From contig OU015654.1 in the NCBI GenBank assembly GCA_907165275.2, forward strand, positions 9,317,501 through 9,381,500: a stretch of 64,000 nt of DNA, written 5' to 3'. Origin of the DNA: Zygaena filipendulae. Lineage: Eukaryota > Arthropoda > Insecta > Lepidoptera > Zygaenidae. Position 1 is the first letter of the stretch. Each line of letters begins with the position of its first letter. A program made the translations under genes and the position numbers. Positions 35,001 through 38,527 of the stretch are shown here, in pieces. Under the pieces are notes generated by a model that saw nothing but the letters and a program-made list of their open reading frames with translations, had not been told where the DNA came from and ran no database searches.

Positions 35001-36685
35001 ATTATGTAGGCTATCCCCCGCGGTTCATTGAGTCACAAATTGAGTTTCCAAGTACTCAGAGTCGGTTAGTTAAGTTACGGCCGCACTCAGAGTCGACTTT
35101 AATGATTACTTAGTTAAGTATAGATTTTTAAAATTGCCATTTGATGAGATTTAACTTAATTAGTTAAATGCCAATTAACATTAATTTATTAAACTTGTCT
35201 GATGGCGGCAGTTTTGTTTTAAAAATTTATACTTAACTAAGTAATCATTAAAGTCGGCTCTGAGTGCGATGGTTAGTGCTATTGTGAAAGTCTTTTGCAA
35301 CTTTTCATGATCCAATTTTAGCTATTTGGGTTTTGCTCGTTTGCTTAACGACAAAAGTTTATATACTGAGTACGAGTTAAATATCTCTTCGTTTTATTTC
35401 AGGTCAATAAAATGAATTGGTGGAGCAGATTGGTCACTACTGACCCAGAAATTGCAACTAGGAAAATTAATCCAGGTAATTGCGCGTTATTATCAATGTT
35501 GGGTTGTTCAAGTCGTGCTACGGGTTTCGAATATAAAATATTAATTAATAACGTTAATAGTTTGTTTCTGGCTCGTTGATCATTGAAAATACATTTGAGA
35601 ACAGAATTATTATATTTTGATGTTTTGTTTCAAATTTATTGACTGATAAGTGAAAAGTTCTATCTTTCAATTAATACATATAGGTACGTATTAATCGTCT
35701 TTTGAAGGGGAAAGATTTGATTTTTTGTTTAATTGTTTGTTGCGATTTAACTCATAAACTACAGGACCGATTTCAAAAACCCTTTTTTTACATTAGAATG
35801 CTATATTATCCCTGAGTAATATTGCAACTCTCACCCAATTGGAATTCCCGCGGGAACTCCGTATTTACCGCGCTTGAAACCGCTGGGAACAGCTGTATCT
35901 AATATATCCATCCATAATATTTTTGCATAAACTTGTATAAGTAATTTTTATGCCGGCAAAAAATAAATGGTTCACAAAGGACACACCACCCACAAAATTA
36001 AGTTATCGATTCAGAACGATTTATTGAGAGTTAGGGAACGTTTTTTAATTATATGTTTGCCTTATTACATTGCTTAAATATGTAACTAAATAATGAACAT
36101 AAAAAATGTTGACACAAAATGGAGCTCCTACTTTTAAAACACGATTTACCTACTCAAAATTTCTAGTGTGGGTTAACACACTATTGCTTATCTATGTCCA
36201 AATATGTTTTGTGAGTTTGACAATATTATGTGTATTAAGTTTATTATTATTACCAGTAAAAATTGTTTAATTTACATATTTATCTGTTCATTTTAGAGCC
36301 ATCTAAGCTGTCAGATTTGGATGGTGAAACTCGCGGCCTAGTCGAGAAGATGATGTACGACCAGCGTCAGAAAGAAATGGGTCTGCCCACTAGCGATGAA
36401 CAAAAGAAACAGGACGTACTTAAGAAGTAAGCGATGCGTGTCTTAGAAATAATAAAAGAACAGTACCTGGTCTACGAATTAAGATTAGGCACTTTTTTTG
36501 TTTGTTTGTTTTTCCTGTGTGTTGTGCTGAAATGTATTTTCTTCTTTCTATTCCTTTTGGTCATCAGTCAGATGTTCTAATTCTTTATTGAGTAAAATTT
36601 CCTAAATATGTGTAATAATATTTATTTCTTTAGGTTCATGGAGCAACACCCTGAGATGGACTTCTCCAAGTGCAAGTTCAACTAA
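2742..36685 (+). CDS. nudC: Nuclear distribution protein NudC (8 exons)
   Basis: NudC is a cytoplasmic dynein/Lis1-associated Hsp90 cochaperone that acts in nuclear migration and mitosis. The joined exons 2742-2816, 4109-4186, 5286-5505, 5607-5764, 34335-34523, 35403-35475, 36297-36426 and 36634-36685 total 975 nt, giving 324 residues, close to the roughly 330 of other animals. The order seen is: an N-terminal conserved segment with KTDFFIGG; a charged helical region ([20 protein letters not shown]); an acidic linker ending DKGKLKPN; the CS/p23-like domain from [12 protein letters not shown] through [17 protein letters not shown]; then the family signature [20 protein letters not shown] and a QHPEMDFSK tail. 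All phases agree. The start was chosen as MAGDPERFD, the first Met in frame with homology. Intron 4 is about 28.6 kb and full of transposons and possible nested genes. Confidence 0.95.
3233..3637. mobile_element. Foldback MITE in nudC intron 1
   Basis: Terminal inverted repeats of about 40 nt begin GTTACAGTTAAAA and end TTTTAACTGTAAC. The CCCTAGT/ACTAGGG motifs also match, and the subterminal motif ACTAGTTTTAA(C/T) repeats many times. No transposase. Confidence 0.8.
4109..4186 (+). CDS. nudC: nudC exon 2
   Basis: 26 codons, [19 protein letters not shown] and onward. Acceptor TTTTCCAG, donor CAG|GTAATT, phase 0 at both ends. KTDFFIGG is highly conserved in NudC. Confidence 0.92.
4364..4833. 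mobile_element. hAT-type non-autonomous element, TSD TTCTAAAT
   Basis: The termini CAGAGGTTCCCA and TGGGAATCCATG are imperfect inverted repeats of hAT type. The exact 8-bp duplication TTCTAAAT flanks it (4356-4363 and 4834-4841), the length expected for hAT. It lies in nudC intron 2. Confidence 0.9.
5286..5505 (+). CDS. nudC: nudC exon 3
   Basis: Lys/Glu-rich, predicted helical segment ([20 protein letters not shown], then [15 protein letters not shown]). The acceptor is ATCAG|GTAG. The donor CAA|GTAAGT leaves one base. Confidence 0.9.
5607..5764 (+). CDS. nudC: nudC exon 4
   Basis: Acidic linker ([18 protein letters not shown]) followed by [12 protein letters not shown], the first strand of the CS domain. 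The acceptor CAAAAG has a weak pyrimidine tract but is the one that keeps the frame. Donor GAG|GTAATT opens the 28.6-kb intron. Confidence 0.88.
6113..7200. mobile_element. TA-flanked element, GGGGAGCGGGG termini
   Basis: About 1,088 bp between TA dinucleotides. The left end is GGGGAGCGGGGAGCACGTTG and the right end is its near-inverse CAACATGCCCCCCGCTCCCC. The inside repeats versions of the terminal word (GGGCAAGTTGTTAC, ACAACTTACCCCA, GTAACTTCTTACCCC). No transposase ORF, so it is presumably mobilised in trans. Confidence 0.85.
7289..7496. mobile_element. Harbinger-like MITE, TSD TTA, copy 1
   Basis: About 208 bp with inverted termini (CACTCAGAGTCG against CGACTGTGAG), extended by AT-rich arms around TTAAGT. 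TTA lies on both sides (7286-7288, 7497-7499). A second copy is at 35078-35272. The 3-bp TTA duplication suggests PIF/Harbinger. Confidence 0.8.
7696..7880. mobile_element. hAT-type MITE, GGTTGCCACC family, short copy
   Basis: The ends AAGGTTGCCACC and GGTGGCAACCCT are inverted repeats shared with the larger copies at 41626 and 46931. An internal ATAGTATTTTTCC motif is also shared. No clear target duplication remains here. Confidence 0.7.
8201..9228 (-). pseudogene. Decayed Tc1/mariner-like transposase
   Basis: Read on the minus strand, pieces in different frames make a Tc1-like DDE transposase: an N-terminal helix-turn-helix start ([20 protein letters not shown]), then [13 protein letters not shown], then YDNARLHT around the second catalytic Asp, then [14 protein letters not shown] with the catalytic Glu, ending [16 protein letters not shown] and a stop. 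About 1.03 kb is typical length. Frame changes between the blocks and a TGA just before PAQSPDLNP show that it is dead. Possible element ends are TTTTCTGGAT near 8008 and ATCCAGAAAA ending at 9358. The exact ends are tentative. Confidence 0.88.
9424..10176 (-). mobile_element. Cluster of Helitron-like short elements (3 ends)
   Basis: At least three tandem minus-oriented copies. Helitron 3' ends are visible as the inverse of hairpin plus CTAG at about 9737 (CTAGTTGTCC) and about 9893 (CTAGCTGTCCCC), each followed by a CGCGGATGAAA-type hairpin. Shared bodies contain GTTCCCGCGGGAATTCC and CAACGTGACACGTGATTTAT. The segment from about 9866 to 10176 is nearly identical to 18086-18396. Confidence 0.8.
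10177..11884. other. No gene assembled; one coding-like patch
   Basis: AT-rich intron DNA of nudC. Only 10686-10832 looks coding (listed separately). Confidence 0.4.
10686..10832 (+). pseudogene. Coding-like relic, family unknown
   Basis: A GC-richer 48-codon open stretch reads [20 protein letters not shown] then [16 protein letters not shown] and ends VAYVDRPL plus a TAG stop. Composition differs from the AT-rich surroundings. No upstream exon or start is evident, and the reading frame is closed by a TAA at 10674. It may be a fragment of a retrocopied host gene or a transposon ORF. I could not name the family. Confidence 0.35.
11885..13216. mobile_element. MITE with TTAGTCCGTC arms, split by a later insertion
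   Basis: The outer element matches the one at 41679-41997. Its arms TTTAGTCCGTCTTGTAGATT (left) and GACGGACTAATTATAATTTT with CAACATCCC (right) face inward, and GACACGTATTTTTT occurs inside. The element at 11932-12933 interrupts it at a TA. Confidence 0.75.
11932..12933. mobile_element. TA-flanked element, GGGTAATTCCGGGGTAG termini
   Basis: About 1,002 bp. Left end GGGTAATTCCGGGGTAG, right end CTACCCCGGAATTACCC, a perfect 17-bp inverted repeat extended by GGCCAT. TA lies on each side. The paralogue at 41.9 kb gives the empty site TAGAT-TA-TTAAAAAATATTGG. Internal GGCCATCTCTCCC copies echo the ends. No transposase. Confidence 0.9.
13480..13885 (-). CDS. Antisense membrane-protein gene, exon with TM segment
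   Basis: 406 nt. Acceptor TTTCCGCAG|AGC, donor GAAA|GTGAGT. Peptide starts [20 protein letters not shown] and ends in the hydrophobic segment plus ICFVE. Leaves phase 1 for the next, unlocated exon. Confidence 0.7.
13480..15617 (-). CDS. Unassigned membrane protein, two internal exons, antisense in nudC intron 4
   Basis: Two exons on the minus strand (15486-15617, then 13480-13885) join in phase and stay open for 179 codons. The first is rich in Ser, Gly, Arg and His ([20 protein letters not shown]). The second carries a hydrophilic region, then basic residues and a CysCys pair ([13 protein letters not shown]), then one hydrophobic segment of about 22 residues ([20 protein letters not shown]) followed by acidic residues. 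The positive-inside rule suggests a cytoplasmic N-terminus, so type II topology is likely. Neither the start nor the end of the protein is located. GC content is higher than in the surrounding intron, as in the other coding exons here. I do not recognise the family. Large type II families such as teneurins or M13 peptidases would be first comparisons. Confidence 0.65.
14343..15047 (-). repeat. Lepidopteran interspersed repeat (reverse orientation)
   Basis: Begins AAAAGTTCCGTACCTCGAAAGG with a (CCGT)n/(CTGT)n tract and ends near CGAGTCCGACTCGCACTTGT plus CCGGTTTT. As I recall, GTGCGAGTCGGACTCG next to a CCGTACC end is common in lepidopteran repeats. The middle (about 14670-14940) is GC-richer and may be a separate insertion. 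Confidence 0.55.
15486..15617 (-). CDS. Antisense membrane-protein gene, upstream exon
   Basis: 132 nt, 44 codons, phase 0 at both ends. Read on the minus strand, the acceptor is GTGTTCCAG|ATC and the donor CAC|GTAAGA. Peptide starts [20 protein letters not shown] and ends SSSNHSTH. Confidence 0.65.
16199..16400 (+). mobile_element. Helitron-like short element
   Basis: Body words CGCTTAACCCTCAACCGATC and ATTTTGCATACACGTAGTCA, then AACTCCGAAATTGATTCGGG, and a 3' end GGGAACAGCTAG. The terminal hairpin is decayed. Confidence 0.65.
17217..17413 (+). mobile_element. Helitron-like short element, degenerate
   Basis: Starts ATCCTATTATAAACGCGGAAG and ends near GCGGGTGACACCACGAGGAA. The CTAG end has changed to CTGG. 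Confidence 0.55.
18086..18396 (-). mobile_element. Helitron-like composite, near-identical to 9866-10176
   Basis: Shares AACTAAATTATATACATAAA, CTAGCTGTCCCC, TAGTTTACGGTGATTAGCTG and CAACGTGACACGTGATTTAT in the same order as the copy 8 kb upstream, with only a handful of differences by eye. The shared part extends past the CTAG end, so the unit that moved was larger than one Helitron. Confidence 0.75.
18408..18785. other. GC-richer repeat-like stretch, no gene assigned
   Basis: Open on the + strand for about 63 codons, but no splice sites, start context or recognised motif supports a gene. Words such as GCGCTACGTTAGATCGAGGC suggest an interspersed repeat. Confidence 0.3.
18789..18860 (+). repeat. 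GGGGGCACGGTAGTGCCCCC repeat, copy 1
   Basis: A self-complementary terminus (GGGGGCAC, GGTA, GTGCCCCC overlapping) followed by GCCAAGACGAGCC. The same start occurs at 60986 (GGGAGCACGGTAGTGTGCCC, GCCAAGACGAGC). Family unknown. Confidence 0.5.
19071..19427. repeat. Large palindrome, 117-bp arms without indels
   Basis: 19071-19187 is the reverse complement of 19311-19427 along its full length. With a few mismatches the pairing continues inward to about 19206/19292 (CGGTGACAAGCC / GGCTTGTCACCG). The centre (GC-richer, about 85 nt) is unpaired. It is a foldback transposon of unknown class that abuts GGAAGTCGGTTTT. Confidence 0.9.
19560..20058 (-). repeat. Interspersed repeat with 29-nt A tract
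   Basis: Contains TTCACCGATTACTCGAAGAC (minus strand), ATTAGGTCCCATTGCCACCA and a pure A run near 19977-20005, then ACATACATACAATCGAACAT and GGAAGTCGGTT. The same GGAAGTCGGTT word lies at 19428. It looks like a multicopy lepidopteran repeat. Open frames here are by-products. Confidence 0.5.
20060..22900. other. No gene seen in this intron stretch
   Basis: AT-rich DNA within nudC intron 4. The only structured item found is the tRNA-like B-box fragment near 21740. Confidence 0.4.
21736..21770 (-). repeat. tRNA-like T-arm fragment
   Basis: On the minus strand it reads GCCGGGTTTGATTCCCGGTG, a T-stem/loop with an RNA polymerase III B-box form. No acceptor stem or A box is found next to it, so it is probably a SINE or tRNA pseudogene remnant. 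Confidence 0.4.
22910..23221 (+). pseudogene. Possible LINE reverse-transcriptase tail remnant
   Basis: Open for 103 codons with [20 protein letters not shown] and [12 protein letters not shown], which resembles the post-RT region of CR1/RTE-type LINEs. Only weak similarity. No start, no active-site motifs. Confidence 0.3.
23378..23613. mobile_element. MITE, TGGAC-AGATAAGCAATA family, copy 1
   Basis: 236 bp. Left end TGGACGCAGATAAGCAATAA, right end TATTGCTTATCTATGTCCA when inverted gives the same word, and GTTAACCCACA is shared inside both arms. Two more copies at 35985 and 51980. Confidence 0.85.
23614..25111. other. No gene seen
   Basis: AT-rich intron DNA. An open stretch at 24270-24602 lacks splice or family support on either strand. 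Confidence 0.4.
25112..25349. mobile_element. MITE with ATACGTCCGTTTA termini
   Basis: Ends GTAATACGTCCGTTTACGAA / TTTATAAACGGACGTATTAT form inverted repeats with GGCCG further in. A related half-copy is at about 55225-55325 (shared GCGAATACACAATATT-like and GCCGGCCGTTT words). Confidence 0.75.
25350..26709. other. No gene seen
   Basis: No supported exon or structured repeat in this part of nudC intron 4. Confidence 0.35.
26710..26768. mobile_element. Fragment of TTAGTCCGTC MITE, truncated by a Helitron
   Basis: GGGCTTGTCAACC, TTTTTAGTCCGTCCTGTAGA and TTAATAAAAAATAT match the arm of the elements at 11885 and 41679. The match stops exactly where Helitron sequence begins. Confidence 0.7.
26769..26900 (+). 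mobile_element. Helitron-like element, 5' part
   Basis: ACTATAATAAAAGAGTAGAA through TTTTTAAAATTCTTTTCTGT matches the longer element at 31797-32097. The 3' hairpin/CTAG end is missing. Confidence 0.65.
26901..28052. other. No gene assembled
   Basis: AT-rich. The last part (27990-28052) is GC-rich and would be the first transcribed region of the minus-strand promoter described next. Confidence 0.35.
28053..28088 (-). promoter_or_regulatory. Candidate minus-strand core promoter (TATA + initiator)
   Basis: On the minus strand TATATAAA (28088-28081) is followed by ACTCAGTT with the arthropod initiator core TCAGT at 28057-28053. The A is 33 nt after the TATA start. GC-rich sequence follows. It could serve the antisense gene whose exons are at 15.6 and 13.9 kb. 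No transcript evidence. Confidence 0.45.
28090..29680. other. No gene seen; GC-rich patch 28560-28740
   Basis: The patch 28560-28740 is GC-richer than its flanks and upstream of the minus-strand promoter candidate. No exon was supported. Confidence 0.3.
29684..29872 (-). mobile_element. Helitron-like short element, minus
   Basis: TTTCACCCGCGGTAATTTCG and GGAGTTCCCGTGGGAATTTA at the 3' side, and CTCTTTATAATATTAGGATA at the 5' side (inverse of TCCTAATATTATAAAG). The CTAG itself is lost. Confidence 0.65.
29873..30683. other. No gene seen
   Basis: Open frames exist on both strands but without splice or homology support. A small inverted pair CAGAAGAATATG / CTTCTGAGGGTC lies near 30040-30070. 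Confidence 0.35.
30684..30713 (-). pseudogene. U2 snRNA 5'-end fragment
   Basis: The minus strand reads ATCGCTTCTCGGCCTTTTGG then CTAAGATCAA, the first 30 nt of U2 snRNA as I know it. The following nucleotides (TGTGTACACC) diverge from the branch-point-recognition region, so this is a truncated copy, not a working gene. Confidence 0.8.
31086..31798 (-). mobile_element. Three minus-oriented Helitron-like elements
   Basis: Starts (inverse 3' ends) at about 31088 (CTAGCTGTCCCCCGCGATTT), 31317 (TTAGCTGTCCCCCGCGATTT) and 31605 (CTAGCTGTCCCCCACGATTT). Each runs through GCGGGAATTCC and ends at CAACGTGACACGTGAT. The first two are head to tail with almost no spacer. Confidence 0.85.
31797..32097 (+). 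mobile_element. Helitron-like element, intact 3' end
   Basis: Starts near ATAATAAAAGAGTAGAATTC and ends GCGCGGGTGAAACCGCGGGG plus CACAGCTAG. The hairpin GCGGG-TGAAA-CCGC lies about 10 nt before CTAG, as in Helitrons. Confidence 0.85.
32098..32940. other. No gene seen upstream of the secreted-peptide candidate
   Basis: AT-rich. It holds a GACAGTTGTTGAATCTTATT word also found near 42910 and 53800, the trace of another dispersed repeat. Confidence 0.35.
32943..32980 (+). promoter_or_regulatory. Candidate core promoter (TATAAAAG + TCAGC)
   Basis: TATAAAAG at 32943-32950 is followed by CTTCTCAGCA with the initiator core TCAGC at 32976-32980. The spacing of 35 nt to the A is slightly long. The first ATG is only about 20 nt further on, typical of compact insect genes for secreted proteins. 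Confidence 0.5.
33000..33058 (+). CDS. Candidate first exon of a secreted-protein gene
   Basis: The first ATG after the promoter candidate opens [20 protein letters not shown] and then a stop. From the second Met it reads as a textbook signal peptide: Lys, then a hydrophobic core of about 12 residues, then AYA suited to signal peptidase. Splitting the signal peptide and mature region across the first intron is common in insect secreted and cuticular protein genes. GC|GTATGC (33051) or GC|GTAGGG (33057) could be the donor. No second exon was found, so the product is unknown. The exon lies on the + strand within nudC intron 4. The end given is provisional. Confidence 0.4.
33060..34068. other. 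No exon found; hAT-like fragment at 33402
   Basis: CAGTGGTTCCCAAAGTATGT at about 33402 resembles a hAT terminus, but no partner end is visible. ATATCGATATCGCGATAT near 33692 is a short palindrome. Confidence 0.35.
34069..34292 (+). mobile_element. Helitron-like element next to nudC exon 5
   Basis: Starts TCCCTACTAATATTATAAAT and ends AACGCGGGTGAAACCGCGGG plus GAACAGCTAG, so 5' TC and 3' hairpin plus CTAG are both intact. Contains (CTGT)n. It ends 42 nt before exon 5. Confidence 0.9.
34335..34523 (+). CDS. nudC: nudC exon 5 (CS domain core)
   Basis: 63 codons starting [20 protein letters not shown]. It holds the CS-domain core with [20 protein letters not shown]. Acceptor CATCAG, donor AAG|GTGAGA, phase 0. 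A Helitron ends 42 nt upstream of its first base. Confidence 0.95.
34605..34678 (+). repeat. LINE 3' tail fragment
   Basis: GCATTAAGTTCGCCATTTGT through GTGCAATAAAGAATGAATAA. The same tail occurs at 45232. This is the 3' end type of lepidopteran non-LTR elements, ending in AATA-rich repeats. Confidence 0.65.
34856..34925 (+). repeat. tRNA-derived SINE fragment
   Basis: TGGCGCAAGTAGTCTGTG followed about 16 nt later by GGTCCCCGGGTTAGATTCCT, a spacing and form matching tRNA-like A and B boxes. Confidence 0.55.
35078..35272. mobile_element. Harbinger-like MITE, TSD TTA, copy 2
   Basis: CGGCCGCACTCAGAGTCG at left and CGGCTCTGAGTGCG at right, with long inner arms around ACTTAGTTAAGTATA. Flanked by TTA (35075-35077 and 35273-35275). 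Same family as 7289-7496. Confidence 0.85.
35403..35475 (+). CDS. nudC: nudC exon 6
   Basis: [20 protein letters not shown], then KINP. It encodes the conserved WWSRL end of the CS domain. Acceptor TTTCAG, donor CCAG|GTAATT. Confidence 0.93.
35690..35893 (+). mobile_element. Helitron-like element, degenerate
   Basis: Ends GGAATTCCCGCGGGAACTCC and GCTTGAAACCGCTGGGAACA plus GCTG in place of GCTAG. It lies in nudC intron 6. Confidence 0.55.
35985..36200. mobile_element. MITE, TGGAC-AGATAAGCAATA family, left-truncated copy
   Basis: CCACAAAATTAAGTTATCGA through GTGTGGGTTAACACACTATT and CTTATCTATGTCCA. The left terminus is changed. In nudC intron 6, about 100 nt before exon 7. Confidence 0.75.
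36297..36426 (+). CDS. nudC: nudC exon 7
   Basis: Encodes [20 protein letters not shown] and the [16 protein letters not shown] segment, the most conserved C-terminal block of NudC. Acceptor TTTTAG, donor GAA|GTAAGC. Confidence 0.95.
36634..36685 (+). CDS. nudC: nudC exon 8 and stop
   Basis: [16 protein letters not shown] and TAA stop. The acceptor is TTTCTTTAG. Confidence 0.95.
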
Positions 36686-36733
36686 GAAGAAGCACCAAAA
36701 CTTACAGAAACATTATGAAATTTATTTTAGTAT

Positions 36734-36739
36734 AATAAA
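36734..36739 (+). promoter_or_regulatory. nudC polyadenylation signal
   Basis: AATAAA 49 nt after the nudC stop, a usual position for the 3' end of a short 3'UTR. Confidence 0.65.
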
Positions 36740-36951
36740 ATAGGTACTTAGTTACCTACTAAATATTTTTCATAATTGTGTGTTTATGCTTTCAATTTTA
36801 ATTTTTTTGTGATTTAACACGAAAACATAATAAAATTACTGTCACACAAGACCAAAACTAATGATTTCATACCTATTCCCTTGAATATAGGTAAATATTT
36901 TCTTCTTCATTTACGATGGCATACCTATATGGCTATTTACTTAATTTTGCC

Positions 36952-37601
36952 AATAGGGTACTTGCATGAAATTTATAATAAGAAATTGTATCAATATTTC
37001 AAAAATAGAGCCTTAGAAAAGCGTTATCGTGAAAGATTTACTAAAAAAATTTCAATAGTTTCCAAAATATGCAACTTTTAATTTTGTGAAACGGAACGTT
37101 GCAAGGAAACACCAATCACAGCCAAGCTTGACACATGACGTCACTTATTTTATTAGGAAACATTTACCTCTTTCAGAGAAGGCAAAAGAAACTAAGTGCA
37201 TACAGTCAACGCATATTTTCCATTTTCTGAATTTTTTTTAATTTAAAATGCATCGGTAACATGCACTTCGATTCTTTACTGGAACTTTTGGAAGTAAATC
37301 GACACAGTTCAACCTTAATTTCGCTTTTGGATATTGAAATGGTAACTATACAGACAGATATGTCTGTCAGTGTCACATGACCCCGACAATACGACATTGA
37401 CATTTCTATCACAGATTAATAAGGCGTAATTTTGAACAAGTGATGTCATTCCGCGTTTAGACGGTGAGGTCTAAAGTAGGAACTTTGAAACGCCCTATTT
37501 CATTAATTTATGCATATATTTTTTTCTTTTTCTTGCTTTGTTTAAGTAGGCCATGTATCTTTAAAATAGACTGAAAAAAAAAATCATGCAAGTACCCTAT
37601 T
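36952..37601. mobile_element. MITE with AATAGGGTACTTGCATGA termini
   Basis: An 18-bp perfect inverted repeat at both ends of 650 bp, just beyond the nudC poly(A) signal. No transposase. The open stretch inside is AT-rich and unsupported. Confidence 0.8.
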
Positions 37602-37824
37602 TATGTTTTAGCAATTAAAATAATCTACACTAATATTATAAACAGGTAAAGTTGTAGGGGGTTTTTGAAAAACCTATTTAGAAAATTCTGGCACCAATAG
37701 TATAAGTTTTCTTATTCCAGAATTCATCCGGACAGCTGAATTGGCTGTATGGACTTAGATTCCTTTGCCTTCTCCAAAAAGTAAATTGAACAAAAAACTG
37801 TCTTCTGAGAGTACAAATCTCGAG

Positions 37825-38289
37825 GTGCGTTCCGTGGATTTGCACGAGTGCTCTCGAACGCGCTCAAGCGCGCTCTGTACCCGTTCTGTGGCTTGGTGAA
37901 ATTTTACTCTGACAGCTGTCAGAGCGTAGTTTCACCCGTTCCGTGGCTCAGAGTGCAACAACCAAACAACCATCTCCGAAGCAGGTTAATTTTCACTCTG
38001 ACAGCTATGTATTGTTTAAGAAGTGTCAGTTTGCGCCAAAAATCGGATTCGTCGAAAAAGAAATCAATCGGAGTTCTTACAAACAACGGGGAGGTGTCGT
38101 AGTCACAAAAAGTTTATAATTGGATGAAAAACAGTCTTATTTGCAACATGAGTTGAGAGAAAACAAATAGCGCCTGAAATTTCAAATATTTTGAGGTTAT
38201 AAAAACAACTCGATCGTTCTGTGGCTTGGTTGCAACTCAAACGAGTGAAATTTTAACCGAACAACTGCGCCCAAACCCACGGAACGCAC
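37825..38289. mobile_element. MITE with GTGCGTTCCGTGG termini, next to the odr-4 start
   Basis: Left GTGCGTTCCGTGGATTTG, right CAAACCCACGGAACGCAC, 465 bp. The inside repeats CGTTCTGTGGCTTGG / CGTTCCGTGGCTC and holds the palindrome CTGACAGCTGTCAG. It ends 142 nt before the start codon of the next gene. Confidence 0.75.
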
Positions 38290-38431
38290 ACTCGCTTTTG
38301 ACAGGTTATCTGTCACAGGTACGGGTAGGTACCTATTGTCCTATATTCATTCAAGGTAAACACAACAATAAATTGAAGGGATTAAATATTGTTTTGTATG
38401 TAAATGATAGTTATAATTAAAAAATATAAAA

Positions 38432-38527
38432 ATGACAAGAACAGTTTACTCACCGGAACATTGCTTACAGTATCTTGAACAGTTTGCGTCACAGGAAGCT
38501 TTTGTTATTGGGTTAATTCTAGGGCAG
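38432..38527 (+). CDS. odr-4: odr-4 exon 1
   Basis: 32 codons, MTRTVYSPEHCLQYLEQFAS then QEAFVIGLILGQ. The homology stops exactly at CAG|GCATGT, a non-canonical GC donor. GT sites nearby would break the frame or delete conserved residues. Confidence 0.85.
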
